This document shows, one piece after another, positions 1-9,637 of a stretch of DNA of 42,963 nt. Origin of the DNA: JABMPJ01 sp964345005. GTDB lineage: Bacteria > Verrucomicrobiota > Kiritimatiellia > UBA8416 > JABMPJ01. The stretch spans positions 1 to 42,963 of the forward strand of contig CAYFPQ010000023.1 of the NCBI GenBank assembly GCA_964345005.1, given 5' to 3'. The translations under genes and the position numbers were made by a program. Each line of letters starts with the position of its first letter. Within the stretch, counting starts at the first letter, position 1. The notes under the pieces are model-generated. The model ran no database searches, was not told the DNA's origin, and saw only the letters and a list, made by a program, of their open reading frames with translations.

Positions 1-82
1 AGAGGCAGCCGTCAGCTCTGCATCAGCACAGCACCGTCAGAAATGAGATGCGCCCACATTCCCGTTGGCCTAACACCATGTG

Positions 83-111
83 TTGACACCTGCAACCGGC
101 TATGGTAGCTT
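83..111 (+). promoter_or_regulatory. Candidate sigma-70-type promoter
   Basis: A perfect -35 hexamer TTGACA lies at 83-88. After a 17-base spacer comes a weak -10, TAGCTT, at 106-111. It would start transcription near base 118, about 25 bases before the ATG at 144. The strong -35 and spacing support it; the poor -10 keeps confidence modest. Nothing else was recognised in bases 1-143. Confidence 0.4.
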
Positions 112-143
112 CCCGCCCCTGAAATTCAGCCAGGGAGTTTGGA

Positions 144-995
144 ATGGCAGTGAAGAAGACGACAGCGAAGCGCTCAACTACCAAGAAGAAGGCCGCACCG
201 AAGGCCCGCAAGCCTGTGGCGAAAAAGGTGGCAAAGAAGGCCGCCAGGAAGAGCGCCCCGAAGAAGAAGGCTGCAGCAAAGAAGTCTGCTGCCAAGAAGC
301 CTGCTGCCAAGAAAAAGGCCGAGGCGAAGAAGCCTGCCGCGAAGAAGGCCGCCAAGAAGGCTGCGCCGAAGAAGAAGGCGGCTCCCAGGAAGAAGGTCGC
401 CCCGAAGAAGCCTGTGGCAAAGAAGGCTGTGAAGAAGGCCGCTCCAAAGAAGGCCACGGTCGAGAAACCTGCCGCCAGGAAGAAGGCGGCCGCTAAGAAG
501 GCTCTGGCCAACGACCCTCTGGCTCCGCGCCCGAAGAAGCGCCCGAAGAAGCTGGATGTGTTGCGCCCCGGTCGCAGGAAGGCAAACAATCACACCGTAA
601 AGCCGAAGAGCTACCGGGCCATGACCGCCAAGCAGAGGGAGAAGTACCGCCTTCAGCTTCTGGAAATCCGCGAACGTGTCTCCGGGCAGGTTGCCTCGCT
701 CAAGAATGATTCCCTGACGCGGGCAGACGAGGTGAACATCGAAGAAGACGGAACCGATGCGTTCGACCGTCAGTTTGCCCTCAACCTAGCCAGCACGGAG
801 AACGAGGTCCTGATCGCGATCGATGCCGCCCTCAAGCGCATTGGCGAGGGCACATTCGGCAAATGTCACGAGTGTGGAGGCGGCATCGAGTCGGCACGGC
901 TCAAGGCCATCCCGTTCGTCGAGAACTGCATTTCCTGCCAGTCCGAAGTGGAGAAGCATCGGCCGGGGTACCGTCCCCCGATGCGCCTGGACTAG
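144..995 (+). CDS. Histone H1-like / DksA-TraR zinc-finger fusion protein
   Basis: This 283-residue protein has two parts. Residues 1 to about 150 are almost only Lys, Ala and Pro in repeats of the AAKK/APKK type, like the tail of histone H1 and bacterial HctA/AlgP-like proteins, which bind DNA by charge. Residues about 155-283 are a DksA/TraR domain: a helical coiled-coil part (MTAKQREKYRLQLLEIRERV) followed by a four-cysteine zinc finger, CHECGGG and CISC. DksA-family proteins enter the RNA polymerase secondary channel, but DksA-type acidic tip residues could not be confirmed here. The start is well supported by AGGGAG at 132-137, six bases upstream of the ATG. It heads a tight cluster with lspA, miaA, radC and lpxA. 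Inference: a chromatin-associated transcription regulator. The low-complexity region also creates long false frames on both strands. Confidence 0.85.
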   Translation: MAVKKTTAKRSTTKKKAAPKARKPVAKKVAKKAARKSAPKKKAAAKKSAAKKPAAKKKAEAKKPAAKKAAKKAAPKKKAAPRKKVAPKKPVAKKAVKKAAPKKATVEKPAARKKAAAKKALANDPLAPRPKKRPKKLDVLRPGRRKANNHTVKPKSYRAMTAKQREKYRLQLLEIRERVSGQVASLKNDSLTRADEVNIEEDGTDAFDRQFALNLASTENEVLIAIDAALKRIGEGTFGKCHECGGGIESARLKAIPFVENCISCQSEVEKHRPGYRPPMRLD

Positions 996-1013
996 CCTTA
1001 CGAAGGAGTGCTT

Positions 1014-1532
1014 GTGCTGATTCTCTGGTTGAGTTTCGCGATTGCGGTACTGGACCAGGGCACCAAGTATCTCGTGCAGCGCCATTTTCATGTGGGTGAT
1101 TTCATCGAAATCGTGCCGCGCCTGCTCGACTTCCATTACATCCGTAACACCGGTGCAGCCTGGGGGCTGTTCTCGGGATTCAGCCACTGGCTGGTCGTGG
1201 TCTCGTTCGTCATGTTGGTGGTGCTGGTTGTGTTTCGGCGCTCCATTATGACCGACTCCCTCGTTCACCGTTGCGCTACAGCGCTGATGATTGGTGGGAT
1301 TGTCGGGAACTTGATCGACCGCGTGCGTCTCGGATACGTAGTGGATTTCATCGATTTCTACTGGCTCGACCGCGCGACACCGCACCACTTCCCCGCCTTC
1401 AACGTGGCCGATTCCGCCATCTGCATCGGCGTGGGGCTCTATATTCTGACACAGCTGTGGCCGGGGCGAAGCGGTTCGGGCATGGAGCAGGAGTCCGACG
1501 GGTCAGCGTCTGCCGCTGCCACCGGGGATTGA
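1014..1532 (+). CDS. lspA: Lipoprotein signal peptidase (signal peptidase II)
   Basis: This inner-membrane aspartyl protease cleaves the signal peptide of diacylglyceryl-modified prolipoproteins. The sequence shows four hydrophobic segments and both catalytic boxes: GNLIDR, with the first Asp, and FNVADS, with the second. At 172 residues it has the usual length. The frame also opens at GTG 1008, but the Shine-Dalgarno AAGGAG occupies 1003-1008, so the GTG at 1014, five bases downstream of it, is the better start. The gene follows the DksA fusion by 18 bases and precedes miaA by 8, so all three are probably cotranscribed. Confidence 0.93.
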   Translation: MLILWLSFAIAVLDQGTKYLVQRHFHVGDFIEIVPRLLDFHYIRNTGAAWGLFSGFSHWLVVVSFVMLVVLVVFRRSIMTDSLVHRCATALMIGGIVGNLIDRVRLGYVVDFIDFYWLDRATPHHFPAFNVADSAICIGVGLYILTQLWPGRSGSGMEQESDGSASAAATGD

Positions 1533-1540
1533 GAGGGAAT

Positions 1541-2473
1541 ATGGAAGCCTACTTCCTGGCCGGACCCACAGCTTCCGGTAAGACGGCCATTGCTCAGCGG
1601 CTGGCCGTGCAGCATGGCTACGAGATTCTCTCGGCCGACTCCATGCTGATCTACCGGGGTATGGACATCGGGACCGCCAAGCCTTCCGTCGAAGAACGCG
1701 GCAGTGTGCCTTACCACGGCATCGATCTTGTCGACGTAAACGAAACCTTCAACAGTTGGCAGTACCGTGAGCATGCTCTGGAAGCGCTGGCTTCGATCCA
1801 GGCACGCGGCGTTCGCGCCATCGTGGTGGGGGGGACGGGTCTCTACCTTAAGCTGCTGACTCACGGTTTCGCCGATGCGCCGGGGCCGAACCGGGAGCTG
1901 CGCGAACATTGGGAGCGCGTAGTGGAGGAACACGGCGTCGATCCCCTGGTCGAGGCGCTACGCGAGCAGAGTCCAACGCTCTTCGAGGCGATCGACGATC
2001 CCGGCAACGGTCGCCGGTTGGTTCGCTTCCTTGAGTGGGCAGCGGCGGGCCTCGATTCGCCGCCCCGTAACTGGAGTGCGCAGGATTCCCTCGTGCCCCT
2101 GGCCGCCCTGAATGTCGAGCGTGACCTCCTTAAGTCGAGGATTGAGCAGCGCGTACGAGCGATGTATGGTCGGGGACTGTTAAGCGAAGTGCGTGGGTTA
2201 CTGTTACGCGAGGAAGGACTGTCCTGCACGGCCCGCCAAGCGATCGGCTACGCCGAAGCCATCGACCTTTTGCAGGGGCGCTGCTCGGAAGGAGAGGCCG
2301 TCGAACGTACTGCGGCGCGAACACGCCAACTCGCTAAGCGGCAGCGTAGCTGGCTGCGGACGCAGGTAGCGGTCGAGTGGATAGATGTGACAGCCGACAG
2401 CAGTGTTGAAGAACTGGCCGAGGCCGTACAGGCGCACTGGGACAGGCATGGCCCGACAGCAGTTGTGGAGTGA
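1541..2473 (+). CDS. miaA: tRNA dimethylallyltransferase
   Basis: MiaA transfers a dimethylallyl group to N6 of adenosine 37 in tRNAs that read UNN codons. The 310-residue product starts with the P-loop GPTASGKT (residues about 8-15). It then has DSMLIYRGMDIGTAKP, the family's substrate-binding DSxxxY segment, and VGGTGLYLKLL. The C-terminal region ending near RQLAKRQRSW is also typical. The frame is open much further upstream, but homology begins at ATG 1541, which has a purine-rich AGAGGGA box just before it. Its stop overlaps the GTG start of radC. Confidence 0.95.
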   Translation: MEAYFLAGPTASGKTAIAQRLAVQHGYEILSADSMLIYRGMDIGTAKPSVEERGSVPYHGIDLVDVNETFNSWQYREHALEALASIQARGVRAIVVGGTGLYLKLLTHGFADAPGPNRELREHWERVVEEHGVDPLVEALREQSPTLFEAIDDPGNGRRLVRFLEWAAAGLDSPPRNWSAQDSLVPLAALNVERDLLKSRIEQRVRAMYGRGLLSEVRGLLLREEGLSCTARQAIGYAEAIDLLQGRCSEGEAVERTAARTRQLAKRQRSWLRTQVAVEWIDVTADSSVEELAEAVQAHWDRHGPTAVVE

Positions 2474-3216
2474 ACAGAGAAGTGGCTACGGATTACGTCA
2501 TAGAACCGAGCCGTTGGCAGGTGCGGGATATTCCTGCGCAACTCAGACCGCGTGAGGCGATGGAGCGCGTCGGCGAGGAGAACATCACCGACGACATGCT
2601 GTTGGCCATTATCCTGGGCAGTGGCTCGCATGGACTGAACGTTGTGGACCTGGCGCGCGGTATGCTGAAGCATTATGGTTCGCTGACCGCTCTTGCCGGG
2701 GCATCCATGCACGAGCTCATGGAGTTTCGCGGTATCGGCATGACCAAAGCCAAAACACTCAAGGCGGCGCTGGAAATCGGCAAGCGGCTTCATGACGAGG
2801 CGGTGCCGGGTGATGCGGTGATTCGTACTCCAGCGGATGTGGCGGCGCTGTTGGGGCCGAAAGTGCGCACGCTGGAATTGGAGGTGTTCTGGGTTCTGCA
2901 CCTGAACACCAAGAACGTGGCCAAGGGGAAACCCAAGGCGGTTACGCAGGGGTTGCTGAATGCAAGCCTGGTGCATCCGCGCGAGATTTTCCGGGAGGCC
3001 GTACGGTCGGCCGCGGCCGCCGTGGTGCTGGCGCACAACCATCCGTCCGGTGACCCAACGCCTTCAGCCGAAGATGTCCGCATCACGCGCCAGTTAATTG
3101 ATGCGGGCAAGATTATGGATATCAAGGTGCTCGACCATGTGGTCCTGGGACGCCCCGGCGACGATTCGGGTCGGGCGTTCACAAGCATGCGCGAAGAGGG
3201 ATTGATAGCTTTCTAA
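2470..3216 (+). CDS. radC: RadC family JAB/MPN-domain protein
   Basis: This 248-residue member of the RadC/UPF0758 family has an N-terminal helix-hairpin-helix-like region (residues about 30-90; FRGIGMTKAKTLKAALEIG). The C-terminal JAMM metalloprotease-like fold carries the metal motif HNHPSGDPTPSAED. Despite the name, a direct role in DNA repair is not established for the family. GTG 2470 overlaps the miaA stop in a GTGA arrangement, which suggests translational coupling. GTG 2482 is an in-frame alternative, but its purine stretch is too close. lpxA follows 10 bases downstream. Confidence 0.9.
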   Translation: MNREVATDYVIEPSRWQVRDIPAQLRPREAMERVGEENITDDMLLAIILGSGSHGLNVVDLARGMLKHYGSLTALAGASMHELMEFRGIGMTKAKTLKAALEIGKRLHDEAVPGDAVIRTPADVAALLGPKVRTLELEVFWVLHLNTKNVAKGKPKAVTQGLLNASLVHPREIFREAVRSAAAAVVLAHNHPSGDPTPSAEDVRITRQLIDAGKIMDIKVLDHVVLGRPGDDSGRAFTSMREEGLIAF

Positions 3217-3226
3217 GGAGATCAGA

Positions 3227-4027
3227 ATGATTCATGAAGCAGCGGCAGTCGGAAAAGGGGTGGAGCTTGGCAAGGACGTTGACGTCGGGCCGTTCGCCTA
3301 TATCGAGGATGGAGCAAGAATTGGCGATGGCTGCAAGATTGGCCCGCATGCGACCATATTCGGGTCTGTGACCTTAGGCCGCGGCTGTGAAGTGCATGCC
3401 GGGGCCGTGCTGGGGGATAGACCGCAGGACCTCGCTTTCAAGGATGCCGAGTCGTCTGTTCGCATTGGCAACAACTGTGTGATTCGAGAGGGAGTCACGA
3501 TTCATCGCGGCACAAAGGAAGGCACTGAAACCGTTGTGGGTGACGAGTGTTTTCTGATGGCCTTCTCTCATCTCGCGCACAACGTGGTTCTGGCCAACAA
3601 CGTCATCATGGCCAACGGGGCCGTTCTGGGCGGCTACGTGGAGGTGGGCGAGCGCGCCTTCATCAGCGGCGTGTGCGGCGTTCACCAGTTCGTGAAGATC
3701 GGTCGGCTGGCCATGCTCGGGGGTGGCGCCATTGCGACCAAGGATGTGCCGCCGTTCTGCATGCTCAAGAACGCGGAGCACAACACCATCATCGGCTTGA
3801 ACGTGGTAGGGATGCGTCGTTCCGGGATGTCCTACGAAGAGCGCAAGGCCGTGCAGCGTGCGTTCAAGGTGCTCTTCCTCTCGGGCTTCAATGCATCGCA
3901 AGCGAAAGAACGCTTGGAGGAGCTGTTTGAGAGCGGGCCGGCAAGTGAGTTTGCTACCTTTATCGACGGCTCAACGCGCGGCCTTTGCGGCTGTGCCATC
4001 CAGCGGAACAGCGGCCTTGATGTATAG
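3227..4027 (+). CDS. lpxA: Acyl-ACP--UDP-N-acetylglucosamine O-acyltransferase
   Basis: LpxA catalyses the first step of lipid A synthesis, moving a 3-hydroxyacyl chain from ACP to UDP-GlcNAc in the cytoplasm. The 266-residue product is a left-handed beta-helix of hexapeptide repeats (VGKGVELGKDVDVGPFAYI and onward). The catalytic His lies in AFSHLAHN, and a C-terminal helical domain follows residue about 190. AAGGAG just after the radC stop supports ATG 3227. The usual family C-terminus (FIDGSTRG) is followed by about 15 extra residues that overlap the end of the convergent exonuclease gene by 57 bases. It shows that the organism makes lipid A. Confidence 0.95.
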   Translation: MIHEAAAVGKGVELGKDVDVGPFAYIEDGARIGDGCKIGPHATIFGSVTLGRGCEVHAGAVLGDRPQDLAFKDAESSVRIGNNCVIREGVTIHRGTKEGTETVVGDECFLMAFSHLAHNVVLANNVIMANGAVLGGYVEVGERAFISGVCGVHQFVKIGRLAMLGGGAIATKDVPPFCMLKNAEHNTIIGLNVVGMRRSGMSYEERKAVQRAFKVLFLSGFNASQAKERLEELFESGPASEFATFIDGSTRGLCGCAIQRNSGLDV

Positions 4028-4630
4028 CGGGCTGCCGGCGGCTTTGACCAAGTTGCTGACGGTGGCGGTTGTGGGCATCTGGCGGAGGCCGTGCGTAAAC
4101 ACCTTGGCCAGAGTCTCAGAGTCGTCCAGGGCTCGGTGGTAGCGTCCGGGCTTGATGTCCAAGTGGTCCGCTACGCTCTGCAGTCCATGGCTTTCCAGTT
4201 CAGGGTACCACTTACGCACCAGCCGCAGGTTATCCAGCACGGGTTCCGGAGGGAAAGACACGGTATGGCGGTGGGCTTCGTGCGCCATGAAGCGCACATC
4301 GAAGTTGGCGTTGTGGGCAACCAAGATGGTGTCTTTCACGAAAGCGACAAACTTGGGGTAGACCTCTTTGAAGCAGGGCGCCTCGGCCACGTCTTCGTCA
4401 GTCAGGCCGTGGATCCGCGTCGTAGCTGCCGGGATGGGTTGGCCGGGATTCACCATCCAGACCTGGCGGGAAACGATACGCCCGCCTCGTACCTTGACGG
4501 CACCGATTTCGACGATGCGATGCTTCGCCGCACTCAATCCCGTCGTTTCCACGTCAAACGCCACGAACGTGGTCTTGCGAAGCTCTTTAGGAATGGGTGC
4601 GGCATAAGACAGGGCGGGTGCGATCAGCAC
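3971..4630 (-). CDS. DEDD-family 3'-5' exonuclease (DnaQ/PolC-epsilon-like)
   Basis: The core matches DnaQ-like exonucleases: Exo I FVAFDVETTGL, the RIVEIGAV strand, an IHGLTDEDV segment, Exo II LVAHNANFDVRFM and Exo III YHRALDDSETLAKV. The four acidic metal ligands and the Exo III His are present. It could be a proofreading-like or RNase T-like enzyme acting alone. The start is uncertain. GTG 4630 gives 219 residues beginning MLIAPALSYAAPIPKEL, which looks like the end of a signal peptide. The frame stays open to ATG 4810 (279 residues), but that extension is translated from the inverted-repeat element at 4631-4757. The element may have replaced the original start, or it may now supply the hydrophobic leader. 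The gene converges on lpxA with a 57-base overlap and diverges from ispF. Confidence 0.85.
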   Translation of the reverse strand: MLIAPALSYAAPIPKELRKTTFVAFDVETTGLSAAKHRIVEIGAVKVRGGRIVSRQVWMVNPGQPIPAATTRIHGLTDEDVAEAPCFKEVYPKFVAFVKDTILVAHNANFDVRFMAHEAHRHTVSFPPEPVLDNLRLVRKWYPELESHGLQSVADHLDIKPGRYHRALDDSETLAKVFTHGLRQMPTTATVSNLVKAAGSPLYIKAAVPLDGTAAKAAR

Positions 4631-4757
4631 AATGACGAAATACCCAAGTACCCAAGACCGAATGAAATCCGAAGCTCGAATGACAAACGGAACGGGGAAC
4701 AAGGGTCCTTCGAACTTCGTTATTGGGGCTTCCTTCGTTCTTGGGTATTTCATCATT
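4631..4757. repeat. Dispersed element with terminal inverted repeats, copy 1
   Basis: The left end at 4631-4648 (AATGACGAAATACCCAAG) is matched by the reverse complement of the right end at 4740-4757, with 17 of 18 bases identical. The interior has a further partly palindromic stretch rich in CGAA/TTCG. A second, diverged element with the same AATGAC...AAATACCCAA ends lies at 20130-20252. The size and architecture are those of a non-autonomous fold-back (MITE/REP-like) element, and no transposase is in the window. It sits exactly between the exonuclease start and the divergent ispF gene and adds frames that look coding. Confidence 0.75.
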
Positions 4758-4812
4758 CGCCTTTTCCATTCCTGGGTTGTCAGTGTTACGCACCTTCCGT
4801 ATGCTGTCAAAC

Positions 4813-5307
4813 ATGCTTGATTATCGAACTGGAATCGGTTTTGACGCGCATCGGTTCGAAGAGGGGCGGCGCCTGGTTCTCGGCGGGGTTGATATCCCGC
4901 ACGAGGCCGGTTTGCTGGGCCATTCGGACGCCGATGTGCTGAGCCACGCTGTTGCCGACGCGTTGCTGGGAGCCGTGGCAGATGGGGATATTGGGCAGCA
5001 TTTTCCGGATAGCGATGCGCGCTGGAAAGACGCCGACAGCATTGAACTGCTGCGGCAGGTTACCGCGCGCCTGGCGGATGCCGGATGGTCGGTTGGGAAC
5101 GTGGATGCAACGGTGATTGCGGAAGTCCCGAAGATTGCGCCACACGTGGCGGCCATGCGTCGCAACCTGGCAGAAGCCATGGGGGTCGATGCATTACGCG
5201 TGTCGGTGAAGGGGACGACTGTCGAGCAGATGGGTGCCATGGGACGCCGCGAAGGCATTGCCGTGATGGCAATCGTTGCAGTATGCCGCGCAGACAGCGA
5301 TGCATAG
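4813..5307 (+). CDS. ispF: 2-C-methyl-D-erythritol 2,4-cyclodiphosphate synthase
   Basis: IspF closes the 2,4-cyclodiphosphate ring in the non-mevalonate isoprenoid pathway. The 164-residue product has the metal-binding Asp and His of GIGFDAHRF near its N-terminus and the third ligand His in LGHSDADVLSHA. It also carries the family segments DIGQHFPDSD and VSVKGTTVEQMGAMGRREGI. ATG 4813 aligns best with the usual N-terminus (RxGxGxDxH). ATG 4801 is in frame four codons earlier, and neither has a clear ribosome binding site. cysS starts 14 bases after the stop, so the two are probably cotranscribed. Confidence 0.95.
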   Translation: MLDYRTGIGFDAHRFEEGRRLVLGGVDIPHEAGLLGHSDADVLSHAVADALLGAVADGDIGQHFPDSDARWKDADSIELLRQVTARLADAGWSVGNVDATVIAEVPKIAPHVAAMRRNLAEAMGVDALRVSVKGTTVEQMGAMGRREGIAVMAIVAVCRADSDA

Positions 5308-5321
5308 GAAGACAAGAGCAG

Positions 5322-6715
<1,394 letters not shown>

Positions 6716-6716
<1 letters not shown>

Positions 6717-7387
6717 TGTCCGGTCTGTTTATTACGTTCGAGGGGCCGGAGGGCAGCGGGAAGTCGACGCATGCGAACGAGTTGGCCGAACGACTTCGTG
6801 GGATGGGCTACGAGGTGGTGCAGGCACGCGAGCCCGGGGGTACGCCCGCCGGCGAGGCGATTCGCGAAATACTGCAGCACGACGCCGCGGGCGAGCCCGT
6901 GGTCCGTGAGACGGAACTGCTCCTGTTCGCCGCCAGCCGTGCACAGCTTGTCCAGACTGTGATCAAACCCGCTCTTGAGCGCGGTCACATCGTCATCTGC
7001 GACCGCTTTGCCGACTCCACCACGGCCTACCAGGGCTATGGCCGCGACTTCGATGTCGAGCGTGTGCTGGACCTGAACGCATGGGCCACGGACGGGCTGT
7101 CACCCGACGTTACGTTGCTCATGGATCTCGATGTTGGGGTGGGGTTCGAGCGGATCCATAAGCGCAACCAGGACCTGGACCGGGGCGAAGACCGCTTTGA
7201 GCGCGAAGAGCGTGCGTTCCATGAGCGTGTGCGCCGGGGCTATCTGGCCCTCGCCAAACGTTGGCCGGAACGGTTCTGCGTCATTCGGTCCGAGGTCCCG
7301 GTCGATGAAGTCTCGGTTGCCGTGTGGCGCGTGATCGAACCCTTGTTGCCGGCTGTAGGCGGCGGGAGGGATACGAATGAGGGTTGA
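6716..7387 (+). CDS. tmk: Thymidylate kinase
   Basis: Tmk phosphorylates dTMP to dTDP. The 223-residue protein has the P-loop GPEGSGKST, the substrate loop AREPGGTPAGEAIR, the CDRFADSTTAYQGYGR segment (a DRX motif) and a lid region with RGEDRFEREER. The ATG shares a base with the cysS stop, and the 3' end overlaps holB by 11 bases. The tmk-holB pair is a common bacterial arrangement. Confidence 0.95.
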
Positions 7388-8345
7388 CGAGGCATTAGGC
7401 TGTCTTGACGGTGCCGTGCAGTCGGGACGTCTCGCCCAAGCCTTCATCGTGGAAGGGCCGATCCGGGGCGAGGCCATGGAGCTCGCCACGCGGTTCCTGA
7501 TGCGCCTCTACTGCGAAACCGACGGCGAGCCATGTGAGGAGTGCCGTGGCTGCCGGCATGTGACCGGGCGCACGCACCCGGATATCCTATGGGTTGAACC
7601 GCAGAAGAAGTCGCGCCAGGTGTCGGTGGAGCAGGTGCGGGCTCTGCAGTCACGCATGGTCCAGACGTCCTATGCAGGGGGCTGGAAAGCCGGTGTGATT
7701 GTGGGTGCAGACCGGTTGAACCCCTCGGCGGGCAATGCATTCCTGAAGATACTTGAAGAGCCGCCGGGGCAGAGCCTCTTCATGCTCCTCAGCGATGCGC
7801 CGCAGTTCCTGCTGCCGACGATCGTTTCGCGCTGTCAGCGTCTCTCTGTCGGGCGCGATGAACTGCGACTCCCCGATGTATGGCGTGACCGGTTGGTTGA
7901 TTTGCTGCTCGATCGCGGTGATGGCCGCATCGGGGGAGGTCGCATCGTGGCTGTCGAACATAGCCGCGCGCAGCTGGAGTCGCTGCTCAAAGAAGTGAAG
8001 CTGGCAGCCAGGGAACACGAGATGGAGCTGGCCGAAGAGGGGATCACCGATGAAGAGGATGACACACTCGACGCCCGCATCGAGGCGCGATACCGCGAAT
8101 TGCGGGCCGAGGTGCTGCGTGCCCTGTTGAGCTGGTACCGTGATATACTCGTCTTGCTTTGTGGCGGGGAGTCCTCTCTGGTATACTTTGGGGATCAATT
8201 GGAGGTCCTGGTCGAGCGTGCGGGTGAACTGAACTATGCGCAGGCGGTGGCCAATGTGGCCGCGATAGAGAATATGAACCGGAAACTGGAGCAGAACCTG
8301 CCGGAGCCCCTGGTCCTGGCGGATGCGTTTCACCGTTTGAAGTGA
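7377..8345 (+). CDS. holB: DNA polymerase III clamp-loader delta' subunit
   Basis: The 322-residue protein resembles the delta' (or HolB/DnaX-like) subunit of the sliding-clamp loader. The P-loop is degenerate (GPIRGEAM), as expected for non-hydrolysing delta'. A zinc-binding cluster lies at CETDGEPCEECRGC. Then come the hallmark segments VGADRLNPSAGNAFLKILEEPP and the sensor/arginine-finger motif PTIVSRCQR. The C-terminal third is helical and poorly conserved. It overlaps tmk and is followed 13 bases later by ricT, a neighbour of holB in many Gram-positive genomes too. Confidence 0.9.
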   Translation: MRVDEALGCLDGAVQSGRLAQAFIVEGPIRGEAMELATRFLMRLYCETDGEPCEECRGCRHVTGRTHPDILWVEPQKKSRQVSVEQVRALQSRMVQTSYAGGWKAGVIVGADRLNPSAGNAFLKILEEPPGQSLFMLLSDAPQFLLPTIVSRCQRLSVGRDELRLPDVWRDRLVDLLLDRGDGRIGGGRIVAVEHSRAQLESLLKEVKLAAREHEMELAEEGITDEEDDTLDARIEARYRELRAEVLRALLSWYRDILVLLCGGESSLVYFGDQLEVLVERAGELNYAQAVANVAAIENMNRKLEQNLPEPLVLADAFHRLK

Positions 8346-8358
8346 GTGTGAGGATAGG

Positions 8359-9225
8359 ATGCCACGGTCGGCTTACGTGCAAGTTGAAGATGGTCCACGG
8401 TTGATCTGCGAAGCCCCGGAAGGGGTTCCCGTTCACGTGGGTGACGAGTGCATTATCGCCATTGGCGACGTGGAGGAGGTAGGCCACGTCGCCAAGTTGG
8501 AGGATGAGCCTGTACCGCCGGAGGAGGGCGAGCATCCACCTCGCGTCATCCGCATGGCCACGCTGCAGGACCACGCACGGGCTAGCGAGAATGCGGTACG
8601 CGGTAAAATGGCGCTCGAACGGGTGGCAGAGTTAGCCAAGGAGCGCGGTGTCGAGATCCACATCGTTCGGGGACGCTACAGCTTTGATCGGTCGCACCTG
8701 CGGGTGCTCTATTCGACCGAAGGCAACATGGATGAGCGCGCTCTCGGGCGCGACCTGGCCCATGAACTGAGATGTCGGGTCGACCTGCGCCAGATCGGCG
8801 TTCGCGACGAAGCCGGCATTATTGGCGGGATCGGGCCATGCGGACGCAACCTGTGTTGCTGTAGCTGGTTGCGCGAGTTTGACTCTGTCAACGTGAAGAT
8901 GGCCAAGGTGCAGAAGCTCTCGCTCAACCCGGGCACAATTAGCGGCAACTGCGGGCGGCTCAAGTGCTGTTTGCGCTACGAGTACGACAATTATCTGGAG
9001 ATGGGGCGTGGGTTGCCCAGGACGGGTATGACCGTCGAGTGCCCCGGCGGCTCGGGCCATGTGGTGGCCGTGAACGTACTGGTACAGAAAGTGAAGGTAC
9101 GTCTCGAAGACAACCGCTACGTGGAGTATGATGCTGACGATATCCGGCCCGTGTACGGGTGCGGCGGTGAAAACTGCGGGAGAAAGCACAATGAAGATCC
9201 TCGTTCTGAACGGACCGAATCTTGA
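8359..9225 (+). CDS. ricT: PSP1 C-terminal domain protein (RicT/YaaT-like)
   Basis: The 288-residue product has the PSP1 domain at residues about 60-150 (VRGRYSFDRSHLRVLYSTEGNMDERALGRDLAHELR). It also has the characteristic cysteine set in IGPCGRNLCCCSW and NCGRLKCCLRYEYD. In Bacillus, RicT (YaaT) belongs to a Fe-S-containing Y-complex that affects RNase Y-dependent mRNA maturation. The cysteines here would fit the same cofactor. The holB-ricT order is a conserved bacterial linkage. The C-terminus is extended and charged, with another Cys pair (CGGENCGRK). It overlaps aroQ by 35 bases. Confidence 0.88.
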   Translation: MPRSAYVQVEDGPRLICEAPEGVPVHVGDECIIAIGDVEEVGHVAKLEDEPVPPEEGEHPPRVIRMATLQDHARASENAVRGKMALERVAELAKERGVEIHIVRGRYSFDRSHLRVLYSTEGNMDERALGRDLAHELRCRVDLRQIGVRDEAGIIGGIGPCGRNLCCCSWLREFDSVNVKMAKVQKLSLNPGTISGNCGRLKCCLRYEYDNYLEMGRGLPRTGMTVECPGGSGHVVAVNVLVQKVKVRLEDNRYVEYDADDIRPVYGCGGENCGRKHNEDPRSERTES

Positions 9226-9637
9226 CCTGCTGGGGAAGCGGGAGCCCGACATCTATGGTCACGCGACGCTGGATGAGATGATGGCCGCCGTGAAGGAGCG
9301 GGCGACCGGCCTCGGCGTGGAGCTGGTCTGCGAACAGAGCAACGATGAGGGCGCGCTCGTGACCCGCATCGGCCACTGTGAAGGCGAAGTCGACGGCATC
9401 GTAATCAACCCGGCGGCCTACACGCATACGAGCGTGGCGCTCTGCGATGCCATCAAGGCCTGTGGGGTACCGTGCGTGGAGGTGCACCTCTCGAACATCC
9501 GGGCGAGGGAAAGCTTTCGGCACGAGAGCCTGACGGCTGGAGCGTGCGTGGGGCAGATCAGCGGGTTTGGAGGCATGAGTTACGAGCTGGGACTTGAGGC
9601 CGTGGTCGATTACCTGCAGCGGAAGGATGCAAGATGA
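9191..9637 (+). CDS. aroQ: Type II 3-dehydroquinate dehydratase
   Basis: AroQ dehydrates 3-dehydroquinate to 3-dehydroshikimate in the shikimate pathway. The 148-residue protein starts MKILVLNGPNLDLLGKREPDIYG, which includes the flexible loop with the catalytic Tyr and Arg. INPAAYTHTSVAL supplies the Asn and the active-site surroundings, and EVHLSNIRARESFRHESL carries the catalytic His. The frame opens earlier, but ATG 9191 is the family start and has GGGAG upstream. It overlaps ricT by 35 bases and the next gene by 4 (ATGA). Confidence 0.95.
   Translation: MKILVLNGPNLDLLGKREPDIYGHATLDEMMAAVKERATGLGVELVCEQSNDEGALVTRIGHCEGEVDGIVINPAAYTHTSVALCDAIKACGVPCVEVHLSNIRARESFRHESLTAGACVGQISGFGGMSYELGLEAVVDYLQRKDAR

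Noticed and set aside
23..593. Two reverse frames and an extra forward frame, rich in Phe/Ala, Leu/Arg or Glu/Gly, across the DksA fusion gene
   Set aside because: They are other readings of the Lys/Ala-rich repeat. Their composition is that of the shifted codons and no domain or ribosome binding site is present.
4587..4820. Small frames such as MTKYPSTQDRMKSEARMTNG within the intergenic region
   Set aside because: They are translations of the inverted-repeat element, which gives similar-looking peptides in several frames on both strands.
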